From: Liopterus haemorrhoidalis
Taxonomy: Eukaryota; Arthropoda; Insecta; Coleoptera; Dytiscidae
DNA: 64,000 nt
NCBI GenBank assembly: GCA_963971575.1
Contig: OZ020612.1
Coordinates: forward strand, 70,429,869 to 70,493,868
Direction of reading: 5' to 3'
Shown one piece after another: positions 1 through 13,000 of the stretch. A model generated the notes under the pieces. It was not told where the DNA came from, did no database searches, and worked only from the letters and a program-made list of their open reading frames with translations. A program made the translations under genes and the position numbers. Within the stretch, counting starts at the first letter, position 1, and each line of letters begins with the position of its first letter.

Positions 1-544
1 CCTTTCCCATTTGACAATTCTACTCGAGCACGGCGACCACATATTGTCCTACCATCTAAAAATAAAAATATTATCAAAATTGAATAAAAATACCAAATAC
101 TTTTTTTAGGGACAAGATGCATCAATTATATGTATTATTATGATCTTTCATGGAATATTTCAGGCAGTATTTACATGTTTTAACATAATCAAAATTCTGT
201 TGAAGTTTACCAAATGTGAAAGTGTGCATTTAAGATAGGTTACTTAAAAATAGTTATAAGGTTAGAAACTATTTAATAGCACACATGTGAGAAAAATGAT
301 ATTAAAGTTATAATTAACTAAATTGGGTTGAAAATTAGAAATATGTATTACCTAATCCTCTAACTGCGTCTTCGGCATCTCTGGGATCCTCGAATTCCAC
401 GAAAGCGAAACCTGGCGGATTTCTTGCAACCCATACATTCCTGAGTGGTCCATAATATCCAAAAGCATCTTCTAGTTCTTGTTTTGAAGCATTATTTCCC
501 AAATCACCAACATAGAGTTTGCACTCCGAACCGTAACGCGACAT
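1..544 (-). CDS. x16: SR splicing factor of the x16/SRSF7 type (5' part, two coding exons, cut by the window edge)
   Basis: This is an RNA-binding SR protein that acts in pre-mRNA splicing in the nucleus. The coding exons are 544-352 and 55-1, joined in frame (donor AG|GTAATA, acceptor TTTTTAG) so that a glycine-leucine-aspartate-glycine run is completed across the junction. The start ATG at 544-542 opens [16 protein letters not shown]. What is visible is most of one RRM domain: RNP2 (KLYVGDLG) at about residues 9-16 and RNP1 (GFAFVEFED) at about 44-52, followed by the end of the domain ([15 protein letters not shown]). The YVGDLGNNA and [10 protein letters not shown] stretches match Drosophila x16 better than Rbp1. 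The zinc knuckle and RS tail expected of this family would lie beyond the left edge. An in-frame extension upstream of the ATG crosses a splice acceptor and is not coding. The family assignment is firm; the exact orthologue is likely but not proven. Confidence 0.88.
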
Positions 545-870
545 TTTGTACTGTGATAAATGCATAAAACAAAAGAAATGGTTAATAAATAAATAGCGAT
601 TATCGATGCCGGCTAGGCTGTGAAAAAACAAACTATAAATAGATTAATATTGTATTTATGAAAGAATTAACTAAACATTATTACAAATATACATTTTAAT
701 TAATATATAATAAGAAAATAATAGAAAACTTACGTAAATTATACACTTATTTGACGCCAAACATTTACTGTATAAAATGGCGTCGTTAACGCGGCCTTCT
801 TATTTACTACACAACGTTTACACTCCCAACAAATACGCGATCAATACAACACGTTTACATGATATTGTTC
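545..870 (-). promoter_or_regulatory. Untranslated first exon, 5'UTR intron and probable promoter of the x16-like gene
   Basis: Six bases upstream of the x16-like ATG there is a good splice acceptor (ATTTATCACAG, exon start at 550). A strong donor (TTTAC|GTAAGT) lies at 734/733. This implies a non-coding first exon ending at 734 and a short intron of about 180 bases. The DNA from about 760 to 850 is unusually rich in CpG for this window (GGCGTCG, AACGCGGCC, TACGCGATC), as expected near a promoter. The exact transcription start cannot be read from the sequence. Confidence 0.5.
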
Positions 871-1040
871 ATGCGACTTACAACACAGTGGCGTAACACT
901 TTGTGCTTTAAGGTAGTGGGAAGAAGTTTCACTAAATTATAGCATTATAATCGTGAAGAAGAGATATGATGAAATTATATTTTTTAATTTCTACGTTTTT
1001 CGTAATATATTATTGTCTTGTTATAAGTTTTTAATGATTA

Positions 1041-1924
1041 ACATATGCCTCCAAATTTTTTTAACTCCGATTTTAGCCATAATATAGTTTTAAGCTAATT
1101 TTGGGATGAGGATTATGAAAAAAATATTTAAAAAATTCATGCTTTCCTAGTTTTTGAGTTAGAGCTGATTTAGGTCAGTTTTTTTGCCTATAATTCCAAA
1201 ACTTTTGCCCAAACTTCAAAATGGACCAAATTTTCTTGATCTCTGACCAAAAATGCATATTTGTACCAAATTTCAATAAAATCGGAGATAAAAAATGTTT
1301 GCTTAAAAATCGAAAAAATCATAAGGGGTACCCCTTATGATTTTTCCGATTTTTGGCCATTTTTAAGGATTTTGGATTACTGCCCCTACAAAACTTAATA
1401 ATATGTTTATTTAAGCCCAATTTTTTTTCTTAGACTAAACAGTGTAGTAGCATTTTAAAATTTCAAGCCGCATATTTATATCCCTAACCGTTTTTTAGTT
1501 AGCATTTTTCAAAATTTTCAAAAAAAAATTTAAAAAAAGAAGAAACTTCAAAAAATTTTTTTGTTTCAAAATCTGGTTACAAGTAAATTAGGACCTCAAG
1601 ATTTCAAAAATTTCAACCGCACGTCTTTATTGCATTTCGTTTTTGAGATATATCCATGCGAAGATGAATATTTCTATAAATCACGCCGTATTAAAATTTG
1701 TCATAATTTTAAAATACACAAAACGAATAAGGCCTCAATTTTTTTCTAGACTAAATAAACTACAAGGAATTCAAAAATTTCAACCGCTGGTCGCTATCTA
1801 TAACCATTTTCGAGTTGTGATTTTTTTTATTTCACAATTTTCACAAATAATGTAAATTATGGCTTTCAAAAAATTGTCATTATCTCAAAACGTTTTAAAC
1901 GATTAAAGCCCAAATTTTTCTCTA
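1041..1924 (+). repeat. Dispersed repeat family R-A, copy 1
   Basis: This copy matches those at 27440-28570 and 54505-54975 (same strand) and at 42500-43530 (opposite strand). Hallmarks are a palindromic AAGGGGTACCCCTT core near 1324, the phrase TTTGAGTTAGAGC near 1155, and later monomers of about 160 bases that each carry a TTTCAACCGC-like segment followed by TTTTGAG. It is cut off on the right by a hAT-type element. No coding potential is seen. Confidence 0.8.
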
Positions 1925-1927
1925 GAC

Positions 1928-2412
1928 CAGTGGTTCCCAACCTTTTTACATGCGGATCCCTTTTTAGAATCAATTTCTATGATGGAGCCCCTAGGCCTAT
2001 CCTATGTCTTACAAATTAATGGTGTTTAGAAGTAATGTTACGGGGGAGGGGGTAGATTTTTTAGTTAATATAAATTCACTTTTCTCTTTCACAGCTCACA
2101 TATTGATAGATAGACAGATTTTTATAAAATGAAGCAAATAATCAAAATACACGCAGATTATTCAAACAAAAATGCATCTCACCGATCACATCCCAGCTAG
2201 TCATAGTCATAAACCGGCTAGAGTCAGAAATCACTTGGATAAACATACAACTTGGCCAATTTTCTTTCAGAATGTCATTTCCAGTTTTATTATTTTGATT
2301 CTGTTTTTATTTCTAATACTTTTGATTTTATTCAATTTTTATTTATTTTATTTCCTGGAACGGCTGCGGAGCCCCTGAGAAGTGCACGCGGAGCACAGGT
2401 TGGGAACCGCTG
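1928..2412. mobile_element. hAT-type non-autonomous transposon
   Basis: 485 bases with terminal inverted repeats CAGTGGTTCCCAACC and GGTTGGGAACCGCTG, a typical hAT end. Flanking 8-mers are CTCTAGAC and ATATAGAT, which agree at five of eight positions, so the target duplication is decayed. No transposase is present. It is inserted in repeat R-A. Confidence 0.8.
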
Positions 2413-2599
2413 ATATAGATGATAGATAAGAAGTAAGTATTAGTTTATAAATATTAAAAAAAGGGGCAGGCTAACATTTCATCGGTTCTGAGCCTTTTTG
2501 AGGACACTGGTTGCACCTATGAAATTCTAAAAATGTGCACGGGGCCTAAGTAAGGAATGTTTTATTATAAGGAATAAAAGAAATGTAATTTCAATAAAA

Positions 2600-3776
2600 T
2601 AACATTTTTATAAATCATGACAGCTTTTATTTCGGATTACAATTTATAATAATGCAAAGGTATAATAATAATGCTGGCATTTTAGCAATAACATAATAAG
2701 AAAACAATCCTTAGTAATGAGTATGTTGTACATACATTTAACAATGGAGAGTGTTAAAAATTAAATAAGCTCTCTATTTAACCACATAAAGCTATTTGTG
2801 GAATAAACGCAAAATTAAAAATTAGTTAACAATGACTATAGCACCTTGACCGTTAGGTAATTCAAAAAAAAAAAAATATAATAAAAGAACACAAAATTAT
2901 ATTTAAGCAAATAAAGTAATAAGATTTCGTAAGGCCTTCATTGTGTCCGCTATATATTATTCTTTTAATCATCCGTTTCGGGAGAGAAAAAAACGAGTAA
3001 TTAAAAATATATTTACAACAATCAAAAAAGGAGAGACTTTTGATTATTGAAAATACAAAATACGGGAGATTACAAACAAAAATTATACTTATAATTTTTG
3101 TTCAGTGCAATAATATACAGCGTCTTCTGCTTAGGTTAGAATAATATAATAAATTATATTGTAAGATGTTCCACTCCCTTACCATGTAATTTATTTTATC
3201 TTCTATAACCAATCACAAATAATCACTCTTAAAAAATAACAATATAAAATATAGTCATATATTACTTATACGCTTATGCGTTATATATTATTTATATTTC
3301 CCCAATATACAGATATATTAGTCTGTTATATGTATTTTTTTACAAGACTTTAGAATTTAAATTAAAAAACTCTATAAAAACAATTTTAAAAAAATCTTGT
3401 TTCGTCAGCTGCACTCGATAATTATTTACAAAAGATTTTCCAAACGGAAATACGTCGCTCAAAGAAATTTTACAACACAAATGAAGTGAAATGTAATGAA
3501 TTTATAAAAAGAGTGTATTAAAAAACAAAAAAACGCAAAGACAAAAAAAAATCTTTAAAGGAACTTCACATACATTTATAAAACATTAATACATAACCTA
3601 TATTTTCTTTTGACAACATTATAAATCAATGAAAACAAAGCAGTGTTTAACTACTCTGTTTTTTAATTGTAAGTTTAAAATGTCAAAATAAAATATAAAT
3701 CAGTTAACACTTATACACTCCTCATAGAAAACAATTATTTAGGAATACTAATAGTGTGGAATGGTTGAACATGAAA
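2600..3776 (-). other. Msp300: Probable 3' untranslated region of Msp300
   Basis: AT-rich, non-repetitive sequence with no coding signal follows the KASH stop. Candidate poly(A) signals read AATAAA on the minus strand near 3190 and, at the far end, near 2622 and 2560. The lack of the repeat families seen elsewhere fits transcribed, constrained sequence. The true 3' end is not determined. Confidence 0.45.
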
Positions 3777-4008
3777 TTAAATTGGTGGTGGCCCGTTAGG
3801 GTATCGTAACATAGGTTCAAAACTTCTAGCAAAGTTATTGGTCAAATTGCATGAGTAATCATCTTCGCTTGTTGGGACGAGTGATGCGACACCAAGTAGC
3901 AATAACATTAGTGCCTGAATGGGTAATGAGGCTCGTACAACTCTACCAAGGAAACGATAACCTCTTGTTAAAACTGATGTATTAATTTCTGCGTCACCTT
4001 CTGTGCCA
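3777..4008 (-). CDS. Msp300: Msp300 terminal exon: transmembrane helix and KASH domain
   Basis: A 232-base exon; its first base completes the threonine of exon L, then 76 residues and a TAA at 3779-3777. The acceptor is TTGTTTTTAG. Linker [13 protein letters not shown] is followed by arginine-rich [11 protein letters not shown], a hydrophobic helix of about 22 residues ([19 protein letters not shown]), then the lumenal peptide. That peptide has the SEDDYSC motif with the cysteine that forms a disulfide to SUN in other KASH proteins, [15 protein letters not shown] and the terminal PPPI that fits into the SUN pocket. All key KASH features are intact. The first residues in the open frame upstream of the acceptor are intronic. 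Confidence 0.97.
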
Positions 4009-7000
4009 CTAAAAACAAAATTAAACAAAATAATATAATAAACAGTACAGAAATCTACTACCAAATACAATTATTCAAGTTATTTTATATTTAATATTCG
4101 TTTAAAAGAGTTTGCCACTGATGTTATAGTTATAAAATTCATTTTATAATACTGCTTTAGAGCTAGCGCGCAAGAGCGGTATTTAAAGCTAAACTGTTGG
4201 GGTTTTTTAGCCACCTTAAATAGAACACAATCAGATCAATTCTGTAAAAAGTTACTGTGTAGTAACGTTACTAAAAGATAAAATATTATAAAAGTATAAT
4301 GACTTTCATTCATGATAGTATGAGCAAGGTCAGTTACTATCACAGTAACTTTGGGGTATTTCGTATTCCGTAAAACAAATGTTACTACAATATTTAGTAA
4401 CATGTAAGTAACTATAAAAGTTCCAATCATAGTAACTACCAAATGCTGGTGTTTGTAAGTAATAACTTAGTTCTTATGAAGATAAAAATGGCGGACATTT
4501 GATTTTAAGTGTAATTTTTAGATATAATAGAAAATGGAGAAGATTAGTAAAGAAAATTATATAAATTAAATATTAATAAAATATGTATGTATGAGTGTAG
4601 GTAAATGTTTATATTGCAGAAGATGAAATATATTAAAGATCAAAAAATCTTTTCCAATTCCTCATTTTTAATGTCATTTTTAAAATTATTAAAAAAAATG
4701 TTTTTTGTTTTTAGAAAAATCAACAAAAGTTCTATTTAGTGACGCAAAAATAGTTGAGGGGGGAGGGTTATAAAATGAGACGTATGGAAGTAATGACAAA
4801 ACAAGGAAAATGCATCGAAATAATAAAAAATCCAGCTTCATGGGAGGTTCTAACCCCCAAATCCCACCCGCCTGCGCCACTGGTTCTATTGTCAAGAATT
4901 ACTCTTTGCATTCCGTTTTTTTTTTTTATGTTCTTCACTCATTTAGTTTTTTTTAAATATTTTATAAATGTATATACCATAATAACAACAAAATAATGTA
5001 AGCAATACAATATTTTGACATTTTTAACCTCAACTGTCATCTGTATACCACCACTGCGCATGCGTGTTGCGTTTCTGTAACTAACTTCATTCTTTTCTCA
5101 GTATCTATCACTAAGATATAACTTTCATAGCGAAGTCACTACAGTTGGATATTACAGAATACGAAAAATGTTAAAGTTACTATTAAAGTCACTATAAAAG
5201 TTATCTTGTAGTAACGTTACTACACGGTAAATATTATAGTAACTTTTTACAGAATTGATCTGATTGTCTACAATGACTATGAGCACTCTAGCGATTGTTT
5301 AATTGCGACTGTTTAAAAAATGCAACATTCTCCTTATTCCTTCCTCACTAGTCTCTTGTAGAGTTAGAGGAGAATTGGCAATTTTTTCGTTGCTGCGGCT
5401 AAGTAACTGCGTAGTTAAACAAATTCTCGTGCGGACTAGCTGATACTGCTTTAGAAAACGATATTTTTTTTTTTGTTAAAATTAATTTCAATACAAAGAA
5501 CTCTTAAACTGAATATCTTCAACAATATGACATCCACTGGTTGAAGGATTTAGATTGAAATTATAGTACATTTCTGAATTTATAACTGGTTCATTTGTAG
5601 TCTTGTAAATATCGCTTAACCATTCACTGCTATAAAAAAGCATTAATTAACAGCCAATAACAATAAAATTTAACATGCGTTGACTGGTTAAAGAACTATT
5701 AACAATAGTTAAATATCCAATACTAAACTCTTGAGTCAAATTTTAATTATTATTTATAATTTTGTTTCATTAGAAATTAACTATACAATACTTAAACTAA
5801 ACGTGAATATCATACTTGTATTAGTTACAAAATACTTGAATAATTGTTTATTACTCTACTGTGCAACATTAATCAAATTAAAAAAACAAAATGAAAGTAA
5901 TGAACATTTATTAATCTACTGGTAATATCAAATAAATATATATTTAACTAATAATAACTAATTTATTAATATAATATTAATAAACTAATAATAGTTTATT
6001 TATATATGAATATGATATTACAGTATAAGCTACGATTATAAAATAATAGAGTGTATTTACGTGTTTTGCTGGTCAGTGCTTGTTGCGTGGTCAACTTCAG
6101 CGGTACTGCTCTGGTCCAGAAGCTGTTCAAATGTAAACGAAATAAACAAATGTTGAGTGCGATATACGACAAATATACCTAAACTAAATAATACCTATAG
6201 TGCGTTTACATAATACAAAAAGCAGATCATAACCTGAATCACCAAAAATAATATCCGAGCTGGGGAAATTTAAATAATCATTTGCTCTCACAATAGGTAT
6301 TAGGTTAGGAATTAAAACCTAACCTCAATTTTTAAGTCACAACCTTTTTTAAGTTATTTTAAATAAAAGAATTGCGAGAACAAAATTTCATTTGTACAAA
6401 ACTATAAGGAGTTGAGTACAATGAAAGAAATAATACTGTAATATGACACATTAGTAAATCAAATAAAATACATAAAAACAAATATATACACTATTTAAGG
6501 CATTTTTAAGTATATTTCTGTACTAATTAAACAAAATAAATCAAATTAAACTACACAAAACTACTTGAACCTAACTTATACCTTACAGAATTGTACATCG
6601 TGAATAACTTACGTCGTAGGATAGACTATGTAAGGAAGTGCCCACACTAGATGCTGGTGTAGCTAAAGTAACTATTTCATTTGGATCTCTTCCTAGTACA
6701 GCACCTAATTTCAGTATATACACTCCGGTGAGTCTTCGTAATGACTGTAACCTCAATCTCAGATCTGTCAGTCGACTGTACGTCATACTAGCACCTTCAG
6801 GAGTGTCTGTGTTTTTCAGTAATTGGTCTGCAGCTTCCTGTAAACTCATTACACGAGGTTCACATCTTTCTAATTCTGCTCGTAATTCACTGAATTTCGT
6901 ATATTTTGTTTCTATTATTGTTGTTGTAGCAGTAAGGTCAACAGGTTCAGAGGCACGGATTGTGTTTTCTGTCGTTTCTAACCAGTTGCATAATTCGTCT

Positions 7001-10000
7001 ATTGTATTGTGGAATTGGCGGTTCTGAAAATATTAACAAAAAACATTAAGTATGTCATATATAGTTTTATTTATGTTTAGATGTTGGTATATGTAACATA
7101 TTGGCATTATTGGTTTCTTGTAAATGATTAGGCAAGTCAGTTAATAAATTACTATCAAGCATACTAGACGTGTCTTATTTCTCAACAGAACTTATAACAT
7201 GGCGCAGTCGGTAGGACGGGGAATTTTGAAAAAAAGCTATTTTCTGATGAGTTTAATTTGTAACTATTTTAAGTAAACCCAGACGCTACAAAACACGTAC
7301 TTTGATATTCTAATATTGAACTACAATTAAAATATTTTTTTCTCTATGGCAACTACACAACTTCTGGATTAATATGAAAAATAAAAAAAAGTCAGTGGTT
7401 TTCAAAATTTGGGAATTCACATTTTAGAAAAAATTGGCTATGGGAAAAATCGATTGCATTCTATGTCACCATGCTGCCTTTAAAATTATGCCGGACATAA
7501 TTTTAAAGGTAGTACCTAATACTCTGTATAAGGTCGATTTAGGTAGTAAGCTCGGAGTGTTCCGATTCACCCCAGAGCGTTCGAGAAAAGGCCAAAATGT
7601 GTTTCCTCGCGTGGTCTGGAGTTAAAAAGAGTGACTCGGAACATTCCGAGCTTGTTTCCTGAACCCACTCATAGAAGACTAATATAAGTATGTTATAAAG
7701 AAAAGTTATATTGTCAGCAAAAATAAATTTTCAAATGTATGGATTTTTTTTTCAATAATTATTCATAAAATTGAATTTTCCTAAACAAAATTGAGGGTTG
7801 GTAATTATCCTATTACGCCTCCTTAGATATGCCACTGTCTAGTGTACTTATTAATTAATAAAGTAAATAATTAATTAATTAAATAAATAAAAACCAACTG
7901 ATTTCTTACCTCCATAAGAGCAGTTTGCAATTTTGTCTGCCAGACTGCAGCACATCTGCATACAGAATCCCAGCGTTTATTGTCATTGGCCAGTCTTTCT
8001 CTCAGCTCATCCGCTCTGGCCGTGTCTTCCGTATGGTCTGCTAGATGAGTCCCGACTATATTTAGTGATACTACAATGCTCCTAAACACAAAAATTAATA
8101 CATTCATACAAAATATTTATTTAAAATATTATAAGTGCAACTATTAAAATTAGAGTATTCCGGAAAAATTATTAAATTGAAAATCTTACTTATCTACCGT
8201 CTCCGAATTTGAAGTTGTTACTATTATATGAAATTATTTAATACATTTTGGAATAAATAAAAAGAGGAATATTCTAGTTATTGCGGCGTTGATTATTGTG
8301 GTTTTCGAGTTGTTGTGGTTTAATTGATACTAAATTTACGGATAATGAGACTGAATTGATATTCAATAATTGTATTTTCACTGATTTGGATTAAATTCAC
8401 TGATTGGTATTGACATTTATTCAGCAGATGAAGTTCCAGATAACCTTATCTGTCAGATAGTTTTACCTGAAGGTGGAAAGACCGGGTCTAAAAGACATGA
8501 TTATTGATTTTATAATTAACTTAATTGAACTTATCCCGTTAGAAGAACGGATATTTTGCTATAGCTCAGTCGCTGAAACAGCGCAGTTCGTCATTTTGCG
8601 TCATAACTTCAATGACAAACTTATTGGCGAAAAAATAACTAAATCGTTTTTTTTTTGCATGTGAATTATAGACTAATATTGCTCTTTACTCTTTTATTTT
8701 ACTAAATATACCTTTTGAAGTCATATTTAGTTTGTGTTCGATAGTCATTTTGAAGATTTACAAATTTTAAATGTATTTATTTAATATAGGAACATTTGTA
8801 TTGGTATCCCTGAAAAACGATGTTTACATTTGTCATTTAATAATACGTCTGTTGTGTTTTGATACCGACTTGTGTTCAAATATCTAACTTATAGTAATTT
8901 CTAAAAACCTTTCTTATTTAGTTTGTTGTTTATTTAGCAGTTTTGTGTTTAGTTATATATTTTCTTATTTGATTTTGTGTGTACTGCATAGTTTTTAGGT
9001 TATATTCAACTTATTTTTATTTTCTTTTCTTTGATCATATTTTTGGATCACATCAGTCCTTAGTAGGACTATTTTGTCTATTAGAATAGTTTATTTGTTT
9101 CTATTCTGTTCTTATTCTTATATTTTCATTTCATTTTGATACAAGTGACAGCGTAGAAATATTAACTGTAAACGTACTAAACCTGACGTCACATTTTTTT
9201 TGTGACGTTTCAAGTGACGCAACTGCACTGTTTCGCCGATTTCCCTATAGCAAATAATAAATGTAAGAAATTCAAATAAAAGGTCTTGGTTAGAATAGCA
9301 TATTTTTCACACATCCAGGTTCCCGATTAAGGCGGATTCTTCCTTACTTAGTAGTATTACTGACAGCATTTACCGCAGTAATCGGATTATTCCTGTATTA
9401 TAAAAATGTACGTACTTGTGGCTATCTAGGTCTAGTAAGAACTCTCTGTGGTCCTGGATAATGTCCTCTAATTGTTCTATATGTGATGGTGGTGTGTGTT
9501 GTGAAGTCTGAGTTCCTTCAGCAAATTGGAGCCATTTCTCCAATCTCCAAAGGTCATTATCCAGTTGCTTCCAGTTACGACGTGTGCATAATGGACACAG
9601 TAATCTGCCAGCCTCACTATATACCAACATAAATAATTAGAAACATGTCTTTAATCTTACGTATACTTATTGTTAAAATTTGCGTAAAGTTTAAGAGTAA
9701 TTGTAGAAATTGAATTACTCTATTTCCAGTTCTTTATTAAAAAGGTTATCTATGAAATTTAGTCTAAGATAATTGTGTATAACATTACAATATGACGACA
9801 AATCACACATTTTAAAACTATGAAAAACATTACAGTAATAATGGGTGTTTTTTTTTAGAGGTATAGAACTTTAAATTGCAATAAAACAACGATGGATTAT
9901 TCGATTGACATGAATTTTTTTTTATTCGAAAGATAATCTTGTGGCATTACATTTTAAATATGATTTCTGGCATATGACCGCCACGGCTGGCTCGGATGTA

Positions 10001-13000
10001 GTCCGATCTGGACGTCCAATTTTCGATGACTTTTTCCAACATTTGTGGCCGTATATCGGCAATAACACGGCGAATGTTGTCTTCCAAATGGTCAAGCGTT
10101 TGTGGCTTATCCGCATAGACCAATGACTTTACATAGCCCCACAGAAAGTAGTCCAGCGGTGTTAAATCACAAGATCTTGGAGGCCAATTCACAGGTCCAA
10201 AACGTGAAATTAGGCGGTCACCAAACGTGTCTTTCAATAAATCGATTGTGGCACGAGCTGTGTGACATGTTGCGTCGTCTTGTTGGTATGATTTAATGTA
10301 ATGCCACAAGATTATCTTTCGAATAAAAAAAAATTCATGTCAATCGAATAATCCATCGTTGTTTTATTGCAATTTAAAGTTCTATACCTCTAAAAAAAAA
10401 ACACCCTATACATAGATGGAAGGAGATAGAGACAAATGCTTTTATGACAAATTTGCACTACCACCTCGAGTGGATACATTTAACCTGAACCCATAACATT
10501 AACAAGACCAAAAGTAACAATATTATGAACTACAAACTTACGCAAATTTTATAAATAAGTAAATTACATTTTGACAAGGGGCACAGACACACAGCATGCA
10601 TAAATTTGTTCAATATAAAACAGAAGAACTTTAAATATTTACATTTTATCAAACTTCTATTTCATAATGAACAAATGTTTACTTAAGCAAAATTCACTCA
10701 CTGTTCGCATATAAAAGAGTAAGCATCGTGTAATGAAGACCTGTGATAGAGTGAAACACAAACCATTAGTTCAATAAAACAAGCATTATTTCAATAGCTC
10801 ATTACAATAAAATATATCAAACAACTCACCTGAGTTCTCGTATTTTTGATTCTCTCGTCTTTGCTCTCACTAGAAGTTCATCAAATTTAGTAGAGAGAGA
10901 AGTAACTTCATCAGTTTTTGCTTCAGTTTCAGTAGCATTACATTCAGTAATTAAAAGAGTATTAAGATGTCTTATTAGTTCTATCGAAGATTGACAGGAT
11001 GCTACTAGTTTTGCTAATGTTCGTCCAGATGTACTTATTTCTGGACTGCCTTGAGCTGGAATTGCACTATCTACAATCGCTTCGAGTGCATTTACATTTG
11101 TTGTACATTCAACTAGAGCTGTTTCTAATTCAAAAATGTAAGCATCTTTTGATGTAATCGATGTCATTCTTGTTAAATGAAGGGTGTTGACTTGTACTGC
11201 TGAGTCCCTCTCAAATTTAAGAGTTTCAACTTGTATACTTTCATCCACTTCAGTTTTTATTTGAATTTCTGTTTGTATTTGTTCTTTGAGTAATTTTATT
11301 CGTTGTTGTATATCCTTCCATAAGCTTTGGTATTCGTCTATCATTTCTTGAACTACTGTAACTTCTTCTTTTTTACATTTTTGAAGCACCATTAAACCTA
11401 ATTTGTCGGCGTTTTGAAGTGTTTCATCTAGTGATGATAGTTCTTCTTCAAGTTTCTCAACACTATTTAACTTGTGACTTGGCGAAGTTTCGGGTGTTGC
11501 TAAGTGTTGTAGCTCAGTCAAATATACATCAATTTGGGTTAAACCTATTACTGCTTTACCGTGTGCTGATACAAAATCTTTGTACATACTTTGATCCCTT
11601 TGTAATCTTTGTAAAATATCCATTGCCCTAGGCGTTAAGGCATACCATCTACTTAACATTATTTTAATTGAAGATGTTAATTTTTGTAAATTATCATGTT
11701 CCAGGCCACTTGCCTTTGCAAGTTTTCCATAACTTTGTTCTAACATTTCTAACGTTTGACTCATTGATTCAATTTCACGTAATTGGCTTTCAATTTTACT
11801 AATCATTTCTTGTATTTGGTCTTTTGCAAGGTTAACTGAATGTTTTTCTGTTTCATCCAGTTGTTTTTCTTGGTTCGTCAGCCATTCTTCTTGTTGAGAG
11901 CTTAGTCTGAGAACTTCTTGAAGTAACTTCCAAACGGACATTATTTTTCGTTTGTGTTCAGCTGAAATACCACAAACTGCTTTCCACCTCTTTTCTAAAC
12001 CGTCTGTTGCTGATGTGAGTGTTTCAACATTGAAATGAACTTTCCAGGTCTCGATATCGTTTATCAACATTTCACAAAGATTGAGTACCTCCCCAATATT
12101 TCCACTTTCTTTTTCAATAGATTTTTTGAGTTTATCATGTTCTTGCAACTTTCTGTCCATTGTTTCTTGTGTTACATCTTCAAATATTAAAGGAGCTGAT
12201 AACTGTGATTCTATTTGGTATAACCAAGCTCTTATTTCAGCTATTCTAATTTGTAACTGAGACATTGTTTGAATAATGTCATGCAATTTGTTAGCTTTCG
12301 TTTTACCTAGGTTTTGTAACATCGCCCAACTATCATTAACTTGATCTACTTTTAATTGTATTTGTTGTCTATTGATGTCATCTTCATTTCCACAACCATC
12401 TAGAAGATCTTTTCCTGTCGTCAACAACCAGTCTACTTCTCTTTCTTTTAAGGCCATTTCGGTTTGTATCTCAGATTCGAGTTTACGTAAAATATCTTCT
12501 GGATCTTTAATAATCACAACACCAGAATCGTTCTTATCATTTAACCTTTGCTCCAGATCTTTAGCCCAGACGGTAAACCGGGATTGTCTAGTTTCAAACA
12601 TATTTTTAAGACCAGATTTTTCTTCTAACTGATGAATTAACATAGCTAACTGATGATCCAAGTCACCTTGTTGTTGAGTTAACAACCATAATCTTTGATT
12701 GATAGTCTTCATATCGCTAGGGCTAACGCATTCCTTCAATTCTTCTTGAGTAACCCCGAGTTCTTCTAAATCTCTACTTAAATCACCAACTCTTACTCTT
12801 AACATCCTTAAATTATCTAACCTATTTTGAATTCCAGAATGATAAACAGGTACATCTTGACTATTATTAATTACTTGTTGGATATCTTGGAAGACAGCTT
12901 GTATTTTTTCAACTCTTTCGTCGTAAGTTTTGGATAAATTCATTATTCTAACCAAGAATTCTTTCCAGGTTTCCAAAGCAGCTTGTAAATTGGATATTCT

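Noticed and set aside
870..900. CAGTGGCGTAAC as a hAT end near the x16 promoter
   Set aside because: No matching opposite end or duplication nearby.
4754..4996. 80-codon open frame
   Set aside because: Lies within the long family B MITE; low-complexity C-terminus and no homology recognised.
9184..9191. TGACGTCA, a CRE-type site
   Set aside because: A single 8-base palindrome deep in an intron is expected by chance and has no supporting context.
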